From assembly GCF_901521055.1 (NCBI RefSeq), contig NZ_CABEGA010000001.1, forward strand, positions 124,001-188,000: a DNA stretch of 64,000 bases. Direction: 5' to 3'. The notes below the pieces were generated by a model. That model was not told where the DNA came from. It saw only the letters and a list, made by a program, of their open reading frames with translations, and searched no databases. Every line of letters starts with the position of its first letter. The stretch's first letter is position 1. Positions 9,952 to 19,148 of this stretch are shown one piece after another. The position numbers and the translations under genes were made by a program. The stretch comes from Cellulomonas hominis (GTDB lineage: Bacteria; Actinomycetota; Actinomycetes; Actinomycetales; Cellulomonadaceae).

Positions 9952-10845
9952 GTGCAGCAGCGCAGGCTCGGCCCGTACACCGTCTCGGCGATCGGCCTCG
10001 GCGCCATGCCGGTGTCGATGAACCAGGACGAGGTCTACCCGGAGCCCTCCGACGCGGTCGCGACGATCCAGGCGGCGCTGGACGCCGGCGTGACGCTCAT
10101 CGACACCGCGGACATCTACGCACCGACGTGGGACCAGATGGGCCACAACGAGCGGCTGGTCGCCGAGGCGGTCCGCACCTGGGGCGGTGACACGTCGCAG
10201 CTCGTCATCACCACGAAGGGCGGGATCACCCGCGCGGAGGGCGAGACGTGGGGCCGCGACGGGTCGCTGGAGTACCTGCGCTCCGCCGTGGAGAAGTCGC
10301 TGCGGGCGCTCGAGGTCGAGGCGATCGACCTGTACCAGTACCACCGCCCCGACCGCTGGATGGTCTACGGCGACGTCATGGAGAACCTCGCCACGCTGAA
10401 GCGCGAGGGCAAGATCCGCGAGATCGGCATCTCGAACGCGAGTGTGGAGGAGATCGAGATCGCGCAGCAGGTGCTCGGCGACGGCGGGCTGGTCAGCGTG
10501 CAGAACCAGTTCTCCCCGCGGCACCCCGGCAGCTACGACGAGCTGCGGTACTGCGACGAGCACGGCATCGCGTTCCTGCCGTGGAGCCCGCTCGGCGGGA
10601 CCGGCGGCGGGGCCCGTCAGGTCGGGGACCGGTTCTCGGTGTTCCGCGAGGTCGGCGAGCAGCACGGCGTCAGCCCCCAGCAGGTCGTGCTGGCGTGGGA
10701 GCTGTCGCTGAGCGACAGGCTGATCGCGATCCCCGGGGCGCGGCGGGCGGCGTCCATCACGGACTCCGCAGCGGCGGCCGACCTGGTGCTGTCCGCCGGC
10801 GAGCTCGAGCGGTGCTCGCGGGCGGTCGGGCTCGAGGTCGACTGA
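9952..10845 (+). CDS. Aldo/keto reductase
   Basis: This 297-residue NADP-dependent oxidoreductase of the AKR superfamily reduces carbonyls to alcohols. The catalytic tetrad is visible: Asp and Tyr in DTADIYAP, Lys in VITTKGG and His in QYHRPDRW. The cofactor-binding C-terminus has IPGARRAASI. The GTG start at 9952 has GGAGG six bases upstream and matches the family's N-terminus (RRLGPYTVSAIGLGAMP). An upstream ATG at 9871 would add an unlikely tail. It stands alone. Substrate unknown. Confidence 0.92.
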   Translation: MQQRRLGPYTVSAIGLGAMPVSMNQDEVYPEPSDAVATIQAALDAGVTLIDTADIYAPTWDQMGHNERLVAEAVRTWGGDTSQLVITTKGGITRAEGETWGRDGSLEYLRSAVEKSLRALEVEAIDLYQYHRPDRWMVYGDVMENLATLKREGKIREIGISNASVEEIEIAQQVLGDGGLVSVQNQFSPRHPGSYDELRYCDEHGIAFLPWSPLGGTGGGARQVGDRFSVFREVGEQHGVSPQQVVLAWELSLSDRLIAIPGARRAASITDSAAAADLVLSAGELERCSRAVGLEVD

Positions 10846-10872
10846 GGCTGAGGTCGTCGGCGGCTCAGCCGG

Positions 10873-12807
10873 TCAGAACCGGCCGCCGCCGCCGCGCCGC
10901 CCCCGGCTGGAGGACCCGCGGGACCGCGAGCTGCTGGACCGCGTGCTGGACCGGGTGCTGCTGGAGCGGCGGCTGCTCGACGAGCGCGACCGGGACCGGG
11001 ACGACGAGGACGACGACGCTCCCCAGGACGAGCCGCCGCCCGAGAACAGCCCGCCGCCCCAGCCGCCGGGCGAGGCGGTCTGCGCCCGCTCCGCCGCCCG
11101 GGCCGCGGCGGTGATGTCGTTCCGGGCGTGGCGGCGCGCGGCGTCGACCGCCGCGAGCGCGAGGTCCATCGCCGCAGCGCCCGCGAGCGGGTCGGTCTGC
11201 GTCCCGGCCGTCTGCGCGTGCGCGTACGCCTCCGCCAGGCGCTGGCGTGCCGTGGCGCCGACGACCCCGCGGTTGGCGCGGACGATGTTCTCCGCCATCT
11301 CCAGGTCACGCTGGAGGCGCGGCAGCTGCTCGGCGACGCGCTGCCGGGCGCGGAGCACGCGCTGCTCCTGCTCCCGGTGCGGGGCGAGGGCGGCGTCGAG
11401 CGTCCCCTCGGCCTGGGCGAGCGCGACGAGCGCCGCGAGCGGGTCGCCGCCGGTCAGCGACGGGCGGGCCGCCGCGAGGACCTCCCGCGCGCGCGTGGCG
11501 GCAGCGGCCACGGCCGGGTCGGCCGCGCCCAGCCGGTCCGCGTCGGCGAGGTCGCCCGTGAGGGAGGCCACGGCCTGCTCGACCCGCGCCGGTGCGGCGT
11601 CCAGCTCGGCGGCGACGGCGCGCACCTGGGCGATCAGCGCGTCCCCGCGGTCCAGCAGCGCGTCCGCCTCCCCCACCGCCGCGACCGCCGCGGCCCGGTC
11701 GGTGTCGAGCCGGGCCTGGCCGGCGGCGATGACCTCGGTCGCCCGCGCGGCCGCGGCCGCCGCCTGCTGGGGGTGGTCACCGACAGCGGCCGTCGCCGAG
11801 GGCGCCCACCGGGTGCGCAGGAGCGCCACGTGGTCGGTGGCGACGCGGGCACCGGCGGCGACGTGCTCCGCGCGGGCGGCGAGCTCGGTGAGGTGCTGCG
11901 GCGCCCGCGCGTGCAGGTCGCGCAGCGCCGCGAGCGCCGCCCCCTGCTCGGTGAGGGTGGCCTGGATCGACTCGCACGTGGCCACGACGCCGGCCAGCGC
12001 GGACCGGCGCGCGCCCGCGTCCTCGAGCTCGTCGGCTGCCGCACGCGCGGCGAACGCCGGGGTCAGCCGGTCGCGGGCGGCCGGGAGGGCGGCGCGGAAC
12101 GGCCCGAGCTGCTGGTCACCCAGCTCCGCGGCGGCGTAGTCGAGCTCGCGGGCCCAGACGGCGAGGGCGTCGTCGGTGCGCACCAAGGCGGCCGACGCGG
12201 CGTCCTCCAGCGCGTCGAGCTCCGCCCGTGCCCTGCGGCGCCGCACCAGCACGAGGGCCGCGGCGGCCACGGCGGCGGCGACCAGTGCGACGAGCGCGAC
12301 GATCCCGAGGACCCGCGGCCACGCGCTGGGCCGGACCGCGTCGGCGTAGCCCTGCGCCGCGGCGACGGCCGCACCGTCCCAGTCGTCGTCGCCGAGGTGC
12401 GGCTCGATGCGGTCGGTCTCCACGTCCCGCAGCTCGGCGTCGCTCAGCGGCAGGTCCGGGTCCACCGACACCTGGTAGGTGCGGTCCTCGACGGCGACCA
12501 CCAGCAGCAGGTCGTCCACACCCAGCCGGGACAGCTCCGCCGTCTCGGCCGCCCAGGTCTCCGGGTCCGCGCCGTCGAACGAGTCGATGTACGTGACGAA
12601 CAGCTGCAGGTCGGTCGTGTCGGCCAGCTCGTCCAGCGCCGCCTGCACGGCGGCCGGGTCCCGCAGGACGCCCGCGGTGTCGGTGACCTCTCCGGCGAGG
12701 TCCTGCGGGGGCTCCGCCGACGCGGGTGCCGCGGCGGTCCCGAAGGCGGCGGCCAGGGCGAGCGCGGTGGCGGCACCGGCTCGGGCGAGGGGGCGTTCGA
12801 GAGGCAC
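10873..12807 (-). CDS. TPM-domain membrane protein with Ser/Arg-rich tail
   Basis: The 644-residue protein has a signal peptide (residues 1-31, ending ASA), a TPM domain at about 38-160 (GEVTDTAGVL; DLLLVVAVEDRTYQVSVD), one membrane span at about 168-190 with a basic RRRRAR stop, and a long Ala-rich helical/coiled region to about 575. The tail is low-complexity, almost only Ser, Arg and Gly (590-644), and ends GGGGRF like many TPM proteins. The TPM domain would lie outside and the long helical part inside. TPM proteins take part in envelope or photosystem maintenance in other organisms. The role here is unknown. It is convergent with the aldo/keto reductase and divergent from the DUF2200 gene. 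Confidence 0.85.
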   Translation of the reverse strand: MPLERPLARAGAATALALAAAFGTAAAPASAEPPQDLAGEVTDTAGVLRDPAAVQAALDELADTTDLQLFVTYIDSFDGADPETWAAETAELSRLGVDDLLLVVAVEDRTYQVSVDPDLPLSDAELRDVETDRIEPHLGDDDWDGAAVAAAQGYADAVRPSAWPRVLGIVALVALVAAAVAAAALVLVRRRRARAELDALEDAASAALVRTDDALAVWARELDYAAAELGDQQLGPFRAALPAARDRLTPAFAARAAADELEDAGARRSALAGVVATCESIQATLTEQGAALAALRDLHARAPQHLTELAARAEHVAAGARVATDHVALLRTRWAPSATAAVGDHPQQAAAAAARATEVIAAGQARLDTDRAAAVAAVGEADALLDRGDALIAQVRAVAAELDAAPARVEQAVASLTGDLADADRLGAADPAVAAAATRAREVLAAARPSLTGGDPLAALVALAQAEGTLDAALAPHREQEQRVLRARQRVAEQLPRLQRDLEMAENIVRANRGVVGATARQRLAEAYAHAQTAGTQTDPLAGAAAMDLALAAVDAARRHARNDITAAARAAERAQTASPGGWGGGLFSGGGSSWGASSSSSSRSRSRSSSSRRSSSTRSSTRSSSSRSRGSSSRGRRGGGGRF

Positions 12808-12856
12808 GACGGGCTCCAGGATCCGGGGTGCGCCGACGGCACGTCGGACGAGACGA

Positions 12857-12868
12857 GACGGTACCGTC
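12857..12868. promoter_or_regulatory. 12-bp perfect palindrome in a divergent promoter region
   Basis: GACGGTACCGTC lies between the divergent TPM-domain gene (start 12807) and the DUF2200 gene (start 12899). It could be a regulator site or fortuitous. It is short and GC-rich, so confidence is low. Confidence 0.3.
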
Positions 12869-12898
12869 GTCTGAACGACGCGACGTCAAGGACGGGAC

Positions 12899-13276
12899 AT
12901 GGCCGGACACCGGATCTTCTCCATGAGCTTCGCCAGCATCTACCCGCTCTACGTGACCAAGGTCGAGCGGAAGGGCCGCGGCAAGGACGAGGTCGACCAG
13001 GTCATCACGTGGCTCACGGGCTACGACGACGACGGGCTCGCGAAGGCCGTCGCCGACGAGGTCAGCATGGAGGCGTTCTTCGAGCAGGCGCCAGGGCTGA
13101 ACCCGAACGCGTCCCTCATCACCGGTGTCATCTGCGGCATCCGCGTCGAGGAGATCGAGGACCCGCTCATGCAGAAGATCCGCTACATGGACAAGCTGGT
13201 GGACGAGGTCGCGCGCGGCAAGAAGATGGCGTCGATCCTGCGCGGCACGGGCGCCACCGCCGGCACCAGCGCCTAG
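12899..13276 (+). CDS. DUF2200 family protein
   Basis: The 125-residue cytoplasmic protein matches the DUF2200 family along its length: HRIFSMSFASIYPLYVTKVE at the start, VDQVITWLTGYD in the middle and IEDPLMQKIRYMDKLVDE before a basic end. Family members are widespread single-domain proteins of unknown biochemical function. The length is normal. It has its own upstream region shared with the divergent TPM-domain gene. Confidence 0.88.
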   Translation: MAGHRIFSMSFASIYPLYVTKVERKGRGKDEVDQVITWLTGYDDDGLAKAVADEVSMEAFFEQAPGLNPNASLITGVICGIRVEEIEDPLMQKIRYMDKLVDEVARGKKMASILRGTGATAGTSA

Positions 13277-13279
13277 CGG

Positions 13280-13495
13280 TCAGCGCACCGCGACCCACAC
13301 CACCGCGCCCAGCGTCCCGAGCGCCGCAGCGCCCGCGACGACCAGCGCCCCCACCAGCCGGGCACGAGCGCGCGCCGCCCCGACCGCGGAGGCCCCGCGG
13401 TCCGACAGCACGCGGTCCGCCCGCAGCATGACGACCACCGCGCTCGCGACGACCACCGCCGCGACCCACAGCACCGCCGACGCCTGAGTCAGCAC
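13280..13495 (-). CDS. Small two-span membrane protein
   Basis: The 71-residue protein has two hydrophobic helices (about 5-22 and 47-68) joined by a basic loop (MLRADRVLSDRGASAVGAARARARL). The GTG start at 13495 is chosen because a purine-rich AAAGGGG lies eight bases upstream. An ATG at 13555 would add a hydrophilic tail that looks non-coding. Its stop faces the DUF2200 stop three bases away. The family is not recognised. Confidence 0.6.
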   Translation of the reverse strand: MLTQASAVLWVAAVVVASAVVVMLRADRVLSDRGASAVGAARARARLVGALVVAGAAALGTLGAVVWVAVR

Positions 13496-13627
13496 GGCCC
13501 CACCCCTTTCCCCCTGCCACAGCGCGCGGGAAGGTGGACCCCCGCGGACCGACACCCTGGCACACCGGACCCGCCGGTGTCACCGTGACTGGCGTGCGCG
13601 GGGCGCGCCGGGCGCCTCAGGGGCGCG

Positions 13628-13984
13628 TCAGCGGTGGTGCGGCGGGTGGTCGTCGGTGAGGTGCTCGGCCTGGTGCAGCACGTTGCGCACCAGGGCGTCG
13701 ACGTGCTCGTTGGCGTGCCGGTAGTACACGGTGACCCCGTCGCGGCGGGTGTGGACGAGGCGGCCGGAGCGGAGCTTCGCGAGGTGCTGCGAGACGGCAG
13801 GGACCGGCCGGCCGAGCAGGTCCGCGATCGCCCCGACGGAGAGCTCGCGGTCGTGCAGCAGGTCCAGGATCGCCAGCCGGGTGCGGTCGGCGAGCAGGCG
13901 CAGCACGTCGACGGCGGTGTCGAGGCGGGCGTCGGCCGGCTGGTCGTCGGCCGGTGCGCGCGCCTGGGAGGGCTCGGCTGTCAC
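13628..13984 (-). CDS. ArsR-family winged-helix regulator
   Basis: This 118-residue repressor has the ArsR fold: VLRLLADRTRLAILDLLHD, the recognition helix VPAVSQHLAKLRSGRLV, and a wing TRRDGVTVYYRHA. There is no cysteine pair of the arsenic/cadmium type, so a metal ligand is not suggested. The His-rich C-terminus (HLTDDHPPHHR) could bind metal, but this is speculative. It follows the MFS gene by 4 bases on the same strand and therefore probably controls its own operon through the inverted repeats at 15226-15262. Confidence 0.9.
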   Translation of the reverse strand: MTAEPSQARAPADDQPADARLDTAVDVLRLLADRTRLAILDLLHDRELSVGAIADLLGRPVPAVSQHLAKLRSGRLVHTRRDGVTVYYRHANEHVDALVRNVLHQAEHLTDDHPPHHR

Positions 13985-13988
13985 GCGC

Positions 13989-15215
13989 TCAGCCTGCCAC
14001 GTCGGCCACCGGGCGGGTCCGGGCGTGCCGCGGCCACAGCAGGGCGGTCGCGAGCGACGCCGCGGCGCAGAGGGCAGCGAGGACGAGCGCCGCGGACCCG
14101 AGGCCGAGGCCGCCGAGCCAGCCGGCGAGCGGGTAGGTGACCAGCCAGCACGCGTGCGACAGGGAGAACTGCGCGGCGAACACCGCGGGCCGGTCCCGCT
14201 CGGGGGTCGTCCGGGTGATGATCCGGCCGACCGGCGTCTCCGCGGCCGACCACCCGGCACCGACGAGCGCGAACAGCACCGCGACCAGCACCAGCCCGCC
14301 CGTGCCGGGCACCGTGAGCGCCGCGGCGACCGCCGCCGTCGCCACGGTGACGACGGCCGCGCCCCCGAGCATGAGGGCGCGCTCGGGCAGCGCCGCGAGC
14401 GCCCGCGGGAGCAGCACGGCGACGGTGATCGAGCCCGCACCGAGCGCGGCCATCAGGACGGCCGCGGTCCCGTCGCCGCGCTGGTAGGCCTCCCGGGCGA
14501 TGAGCACGTACTGCACGAGCACGTAGGCGCCGCCGGCCGCCACCGCGAGGTTGAGCGCGAGCACGGCCCGCAGCGCGGGGGTGCGGACCATGAGCTCCAC
14601 GCCCCGTCGCACGCGCACGCCGAACGGCTGCGCCTGCTCCTCGACCACGCCCGGGCCCAGCCGGAGGCGAGACACCAGCAGCGCCGAGACGGCGAACCCG
14701 GCCGCCGTGCCGACGAAGAGGTCCGAGCTCGGCACGAGCAGGAGCAGCGCCGCGGCGAGCAGCGGGGACAGCACCATCTCGAGGTCCTCGGCGAGCCGGG
14801 ACAGCGAGAGCGCCTGGGTGTAGCGGTGCTCGTCGGGCAGCACGCGCGGCAGCACCGCCTGGTAGGCGGGGGTGTGCACGGCCGAGGCGGACTGCATGAC
14901 GAGCACCAGCACGTAGACCTGCCACACCGACGACACGAGCGGCAGCCCGAGGACGACGACCCGTACGAGGTCCGCGACGACCAGCACCCGGCGCGGGGGC
15001 GCCGCGTGGACCAGAGCCGCGGCGACCGGCGCGACCGCCACGTACGCGACCATCTTGATCGCGAACACGGTGCCCAGCACGAGGCCCGCGCCCGCACCGG
15101 CGAGGTCGTACGCGAGCAGCCCCAGCGCGACCGTCGCCAGGCCGGTGCCGGCGAGCGAGACGACCTGGGCGACGAGCAGGCGGCGGTAGGTGCGGTCGGC
15201 GAGAGCGGGGAGCAC
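13989..15215 (-). CDS. MFS exporter
   Basis: The 408-residue twelve-span major facilitator protein starts LADRTYRRLLVAQVVSLAGTG, the pattern of the DHA3-type drug/macrolide efflux group. The GTG start at 15215 sits right behind inverted repeats, with no clear Shine-Dalgarno, so it may be leaderless. The ArsR-type gene is immediately downstream. Together they look like a self-regulated efflux cassette. Substrate unknown. Confidence 0.88.
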   Translation of the reverse strand: MLPALADRTYRRLLVAQVVSLAGTGLATVALGLLAYDLAGAGAGLVLGTVFAIKMVAYVAVAPVAAALVHAAPPRRVLVVADLVRVVVLGLPLVSSVWQVYVLVLVMQSASAVHTPAYQAVLPRVLPDEHRYTQALSLSRLAEDLEMVLSPLLAAALLLLVPSSDLFVGTAAGFAVSALLVSRLRLGPGVVEEQAQPFGVRVRRGVELMVRTPALRAVLALNLAVAAGGAYVLVQYVLIAREAYQRGDGTAAVLMAALGAGSITVAVLLPRALAALPERALMLGGAAVVTVATAAVAAALTVPGTGGLVLVAVLFALVGAGWSAAETPVGRIITRTTPERDRPAVFAAQFSLSHACWLVTYPLAGWLGGLGLGSAALVLAALCAAASLATALLWPRHARTRPVADVAG

Positions 15216-15225
15216 CCACCCATCA

Positions 15226-15262
15226 TTGCGTACTTACGTCATCACGCAAACGTGCAGACGTT
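15226..15262. promoter_or_regulatory. Inverted repeats in the MFS-ArsR operon promoter
   Basis: Two perfect dyads abut. TTGCGT (15226-15231) pairs with ACGCAA (15244-15249). AACGT-GCAG-ACGTT occupies 15249-15262. They fill the 57 bases between the MFS start and the ligase stop and are the obvious candidate operator for the ArsR-type regulator encoded in the operon. Confidence 0.6.
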
Positions 15263-15272
15263 GCACCAGGCG

Positions 15273-16226
15273 TCAGCCGCAGCCCGCCAGGGCCAGGTCG
15301 GGCTCCACCTCGACCGGGTGCAGCTCCGGCCGCGCGCGCAGGAACTGGGCCGGCCGGGCGAGCGCGCCGCCCGACCACGGCACGTCCGCGGAGACCTCGA
15401 CGACGAGCGGGGCGATCCGCGTCGCGATGGCGGACGGCGCGCCGCCGGGCGGCGCGAGCGGCCTGATCTGGCGGGCGAGCGCGAGGGCCGCCGTGAGGCT
15501 CAGGGACCCCGAGCGGCCGACCGGCACCAGCTCGCCGCCGACCGGCAGCGCCAGCAGCAGCGCGCCGGGCTGCGTCGCGGGCCCCATGACGGCCGTGGCG
15601 ACCAGGTCGACCGCCGAGGCGTGCTTGACCTTGCGCCAGTCGCGCGTGCCGGGGCGGTAGACCTGGTCGAGCCCCTTGGCGACGAGCCCGTCCACCCCGG
15701 ACCCGGCGAGGTCGCGGAACCACCGTGCGGCGACGCCCGCGTCCCCGGTCAGCGCGGACGTCGTCAGCGGGTCGGTCCAGCCGGCGGCGAGCTCCTCGAG
15801 GGCCATCCGCCGCTCGATGAACGGCTGCGCCCGCAGGTCGGCGTGCTCGCGCTGGATCACGTCGAACGCGATGAACGCGGCCGGCACGAGACCGGTGAGC
15901 GCGGCGGGGTGCGGCGCGGCGACCCGGCGCTGCAGGGCACCGAAGTCGACCCGGCCGGAGCGCCGGGCGACGAGCTCCCCGTCCAGGACGGTGCCGGGCG
16001 GAACCTGGTCCGCCACCGCGGACGCCACCTCCGGGAACGCCGCCGTGAGGTCGGCGCCGTGCCGGGACCGCAGCAGCGTCCGCGGCCCGTCGGCCAGCGC
16101 GAGCAGCCGCATCCCGTCCCACTTGGGCTCCCACGCGGTGCCGCCCGGCAGGCCGACGGTGTCCTCGAGGGCGTGCGCCACGCGCGCCAGGGCGAGACCG
16201 CTGGGATCCTCCGGCGTACGGGGCAC
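15273..16226 (-). CDS. ligC: ATP-dependent DNA ligase, LigC type
   Basis: This 317-residue stand-alone ATP-dependent DNA ligase has an adenylation motif EPKWDGMR (nucleophile lysine at about residue 35), a motif III-like AFIAFDVI, motif IV VDGLVAKG and a motif V basic segment WRKVKH, followed by an OB-fold domain. Length and domain order match actinobacterial LigC, an accessory ligase implicated in gap repair. No ku or polymerase gene is nearby. The GTG start at 16226 is nine bases past a TAGGGT -10 box on the minus strand, so the transcript is probably leaderless. Confidence 0.9.
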   Translation of the reverse strand: MPRTPEDPSGLALARVAHALEDTVGLPGGTAWEPKWDGMRLLALADGPRTLLRSRHGADLTAAFPEVASAVADQVPPGTVLDGELVARRSGRVDFGALQRRVAAPHPAALTGLVPAAFIAFDVIQREHADLRAQPFIERRMALEELAAGWTDPLTTSALTGDAGVAARWFRDLAGSGVDGLVAKGLDQVYRPGTRDWRKVKHASAVDLVATAVMGPATQPGALLLALPVGGELVPVGRSGSLSLTAALALARQIRPLAPPGGAPSAIATRIAPLVVEVSADVPWSGGALARPAQFLRARPELHPVEVEPDLALAGCG

Positions 16227-16331
16227 GGCGGTGACCCTACGCCGGTTTCCGGGCGAATTGTGGCGGTTTGCCCGATTCCCGCGCCACCGGTCGGCCGCCA
16301 GGGTCGGCCGCCGCCGGTCAACCGCCGCCGG

Positions 16332-16937
16332 TCAGCCCTGCGCGTCGAGCGACAGGTTCAGCTCGAGGACGTTCACGCCCGCCTGCCCGAGGTAGCCCAG
16401 GTCCGGCCCGGTCGTCGCGGCGCGCACGAGCTCCCGCACGTCGTCCTGCGGCAGCCCGCGCTCCGCGGCCACCCGCGGGACCTGGAGCTCGGCGTACTCG
16501 GGGCTGATGTGCGGGTCGAGGCCCGAGCCCGACGCGGTGAGCGCGTCGACCGGGACGGCGGCCGGGTCGACGTCCTCCAGCGCGGCCACCGCGGCGCGGC
16601 GCTCCTCGATCGCGGCGACCAGGTCCGGGTTCTCCGGGCCGAGGTTGCTGCCGCTGGACGCGGCGGCGTCGTACCCCTCGCCGGCGGCCGACGGGCGGGA
16701 CTGGAAGTACTCCGTCAGCGGGGCGCCGTCGGCGTCGGTGGACGACTGGCCGATCAGCGACGACCCGACGACCCTGCCGTCGGCGTCCGTGACGAGCGAG
16801 CCGTCCGCCCGGGCGGGCATCAGCCGCCCGAGCCCGGTGACGAGCAGCGGGTACGCCACCCCGAGGACCAGGGTGAGGACGAGCATGGCGCGCAGGGCGA
16901 CGAGCACGTGCGGCCAGGTGGTGCGGGGGGAGCTCAT
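16332..16937 (-). CDS. kdpC: K+-transporting ATPase subunit C
   Basis: The 201-residue KdpC is a single-span accessory subunit that stabilises nucleotide binding of the Kdp pump. The N-terminal membrane helix is at about residues 11-35 (LRAMLVLTLVLGVAYPLLVTG). Typical family motifs follow: GSSLIGQ, YFQSRPSA, SSGSNLGPENP and the C-terminal VNVLELNLSLD. It is the last gene of kdpFABC, 25 bases after kdpB. A cluster of short GGTCGGCCGCC/GCCGCCGGTCA direct repeats lies just downstream at about 16288-16334. Confidence 0.96.
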   Translation of the reverse strand: MSSPRTTWPHVLVALRAMLVLTLVLGVAYPLLVTGLGRLMPARADGSLVTDADGRVVGSSLIGQSSTDADGAPLTEYFQSRPSAAGEGYDAAASSGSNLGPENPDLVAAIEERRAAVAALEDVDPAAVPVDALTASGSGLDPHISPEYAELQVPRVAAERGLPQDDVRELVRAATTGPDLGYLGQAGVNVLELNLSLDAQG

Positions 16938-16962
16938 GGCTGTCCTTCGGTGCGAGACGGGT

Positions 16963-19143
16963 TCAGAAGCCGGGGAGCAGGCTGACGACGAGGTCGATCA
17001 GCTTGATGCCGAGGAACGGGGCGACGACGCCGCCCAGGCCGTAGACGAGCAGGTTGCGCCCGAGGATCGACGTGGCGGCCGCCGCGCGGTACCGCACCCC
17101 CCGCAGGGACAGCGGGATGAGCACCACGATGATCAGCGCGTTGAAGACGATCGCCGAGAGGATCGCGGACGCCGGGGACGACAGCTGCATGACGTTCAGC
17201 ACGGCCAGGCCCGGGAACACCCCGGCGAACAGGGCCGGGATGATCGCGAAGTACTTGGCCACGTCGTTCGCGATGGAGAACGTGGTCAGCGCGCCGCGGG
17301 TGATGAGCAGCTGCTTGCCGATCCGCACGATGTCGATGAGCTTGGTCGGGTCGGAGTCCAGGTCGACCATGTTCCCGGCCTCCTTGGCGGCGGAGGTCCC
17401 GGTGTTCATCGCCACGCCCACGTCGGCCTGCGCGAGGGCGGGTGCGTCGTTCGTGCCGTCGCCGGTCATCGCGACCAGGTGGCCGCCCTCCTGCTCCCGC
17501 CTGATCAGCGCGAGCTTGTCCTCCGGGGTGGCCTCCGCCAGGAAGTCGTCGACGCCGGCCTCGGCCGCGATGGCCCTCGCCGTGAGGGGGTTGTCGCCCG
17601 TGATCATCACGGTGCGGATGCCCATGGCGCGCAGCTCGGCGAACCGCTCGCTCAGCCCCTCCTTGACGACGTCCTTGAGGTGGACGACGCCGAGCACGCG
17701 GCCCGCGCCGGACCAGTCCTGGACGGCCACCACCAGCGGCGTGCCGCCGTCGGAGGAGATGCGCTCGACGTGCGCGTCCAGGTCGCGGCGGACGGCCGGG
17801 TCGAGCGGGCCCTCCTCCTCGAGCCAGGCGACGACCGCCGAGCCGGCGCCCTTGCGGATCCGCGTGACGTCGGGCAGGTCGACGCCGCTCATCCGGGTCT
17901 GCGCGGTGAACGGCACGACCTCCGTGCCGTCGGTGAGGGTGGCGAGGTCGCCCGCCACGCCCCGGTCCCCCGCCAGCTCGACGATGGACCTCCCCTCCGG
18001 CGTGGGGTCGGCGGCGGACGCCTGGGCGGCACACCGGACCAGGTCCTGGGGGTCGACGCCGGCCAGCGGCAGGAACGCCACCGCTCGCCGGTTGCCGTAC
18101 GTGATGGTGCCGGTCTTGTCGAGCAGCAGGGTCGTCACGTCGCCGGCGGCCTCGACCGCGCGGCCGGACATCGCCAGGACGTTGCGCTGCACGAGCCGGT
18201 CCATCCCCGCGATGCCGATCGCGGACAGCAGCGCGCCGATCGTCGTCGGGATGAGGCACACCAGCAGCGCGACCAGCACCGGGACGCTGACCGACGCCCC
18301 GGCGTACGAGGCGATGGGGTTCAGCGTCAGCGCCACGACGACGAACACGATCGACAGCGAGGCGAGCAGGATGTTCAGCGCGATCTCGTTCGGGGTCTTC
18401 TGCCGGGCGGCGCCCTCGACCAGCGCGATCATCCGGTCCACGAACGTCTCCCCCGGCTTCGAGGTGATCCGCACGACGATCCGGTCGGACAGCACCCGGG
18501 TACCGCCGGTGACGGCCGACCGGTCGCCGCCGGACTCGCGCACCACGGGCGCGGACTCGCCGGTGATGGCCGACTCGTCCACGGAGGCGATGCCCCAGAC
18601 GATGTCGCCGTCGCCGGGGATCAGCTCGCCCGCGGTGACCACGACCACGTCGCCGAGCGTGAGGTCCGGCGAGGCCACCTCGCGGGTGCGGGCACGCCCG
18701 GCGCCCGGGTCTCCCGCGGGGTCGTACGCGTCGACGACCGTCGCCGTCGTGCTGGACCGGGTCTGGCGCAGGCTGTCGGCCTGGGCCTTCCCGCGGCCCT
18801 CGGCGACGGCCTCCGCGAGGTTCGCGAACAGCACGGTCAGCCACAGCCACACGGCGATCGCCGCGGTGAACGTGACCGGCGTCTCGGTGCCGCCGGACGG
18901 CTCCGGGCCGCCGGTGAACGGCTCGACGACAGCGAGCACCGTGGTCAGCGCGGCGCCGACCTCGACGACGAACATCACGGGGTTGTGCCACATGGTGCGC
19001 GGGTCGAGCTTGCGGAACGCCCCGGGCAGCGCCTCGCGGAGCTGGGCGACGCCGAACGCGCGCGCGTCCGCCCCGGCGGGGTGCCCGGCGGGGTGGCCGG
19101 CGGCCGGGGCCGCGGGCCGGGTGGGGGTTGCCGTGTCAGTCAT
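16963..19143 (-). CDS. kdpB: K+-transporting P-type ATPase subunit B
   Basis: The 726-residue catalytic subunit carries the phosphorylation motif [13 protein letters not shown], the TGES-like motif ITGESAPVV, the nucleotide-binding KGAGSAV and the hinge [18 protein letters not shown]. It also has [21 protein letters not shown], typical of KdpB. The N-terminus has an Ala/Pro/Gly/His-rich extension (GHPAGHPAG) before the conserved [17 protein letters not shown]. The start ATG at 19143 lies 5 bases after the kdpA stop. It couples ATP hydrolysis to K+ transport through KdpA. Confidence 0.97.
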   Translation of the reverse strand: MTDTATPTRPAAPAAGHPAGHPAGADARAFGVAQLREALPGAFRKLDPRTMWHNPVMFVVEVGAALTTVLAVVEPFTGGPEPSGGTETPVTFTAAIAVWLWLTVLFANLAEAVAEGRGKAQADSLRQTRSSTTATVVDAYDPAGDPGAGRARTREVASPDLTLGDVVVVTAGELIPGDGDIVWGIASVDESAITGESAPVVRESGGDRSAVTGGTRVLSDRIVVRITSKPGETFVDRMIALVEGAARQKTPNEIALNILLASLSIVFVVVALTLNPIASYAGASVSVPVLVALLVCLIPTTIGALLSAIGIAGMDRLVQRNVLAMSGRAVEAAGDVTTLLLDKTGTITYGNRRAVAFLPLAGVDPQDLVRCAAQASAADPTPEGRSIVELAGDRGVAGDLATLTDGTEVVPFTAQTRMSGVDLPDVTRIRKGAGSAVVAWLEEEGPLDPAVRRDLDAHVERISSDGGTPLVVAVQDWSGAGRVLGVVHLKDVVKEGLSERFAELRAMGIRTVMITGDNPLTARAIAAEAGVDDFLAEATPEDKLALIRREQEGGHLVAMTGDGTNDAPALAQADVGVAMNTGTSAAKEAGNMVDLDSDPTKLIDIVRIGKQLLITRGALTTFSIANDVAKYFAIIPALFAGVFPGLAVLNVMQLSSPASAILSAIVFNALIIVVLIPLSLRGVRYRAAAATSILGRNLLVYGLGGVVAPFLGIKLIDLVVSLLPGF

Positions 19144-19148
19144 GAGGT

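Noticed and set aside
11128-13431. 767-codon + frame opposite the TPM-domain gene
   Set aside because: Runs through the TPM gene, the divergent promoter and the DUF2200 gene in the wrong frame; no recognisable domain.
13731-16985. 1084-codon + frame spanning the ArsR, MFS, ligase and kdpC genes
   Set aside because: It crosses four well-identified minus-strand genes and encodes a Gly/Arg/His-rich sequence without any domain; a composition artefact.
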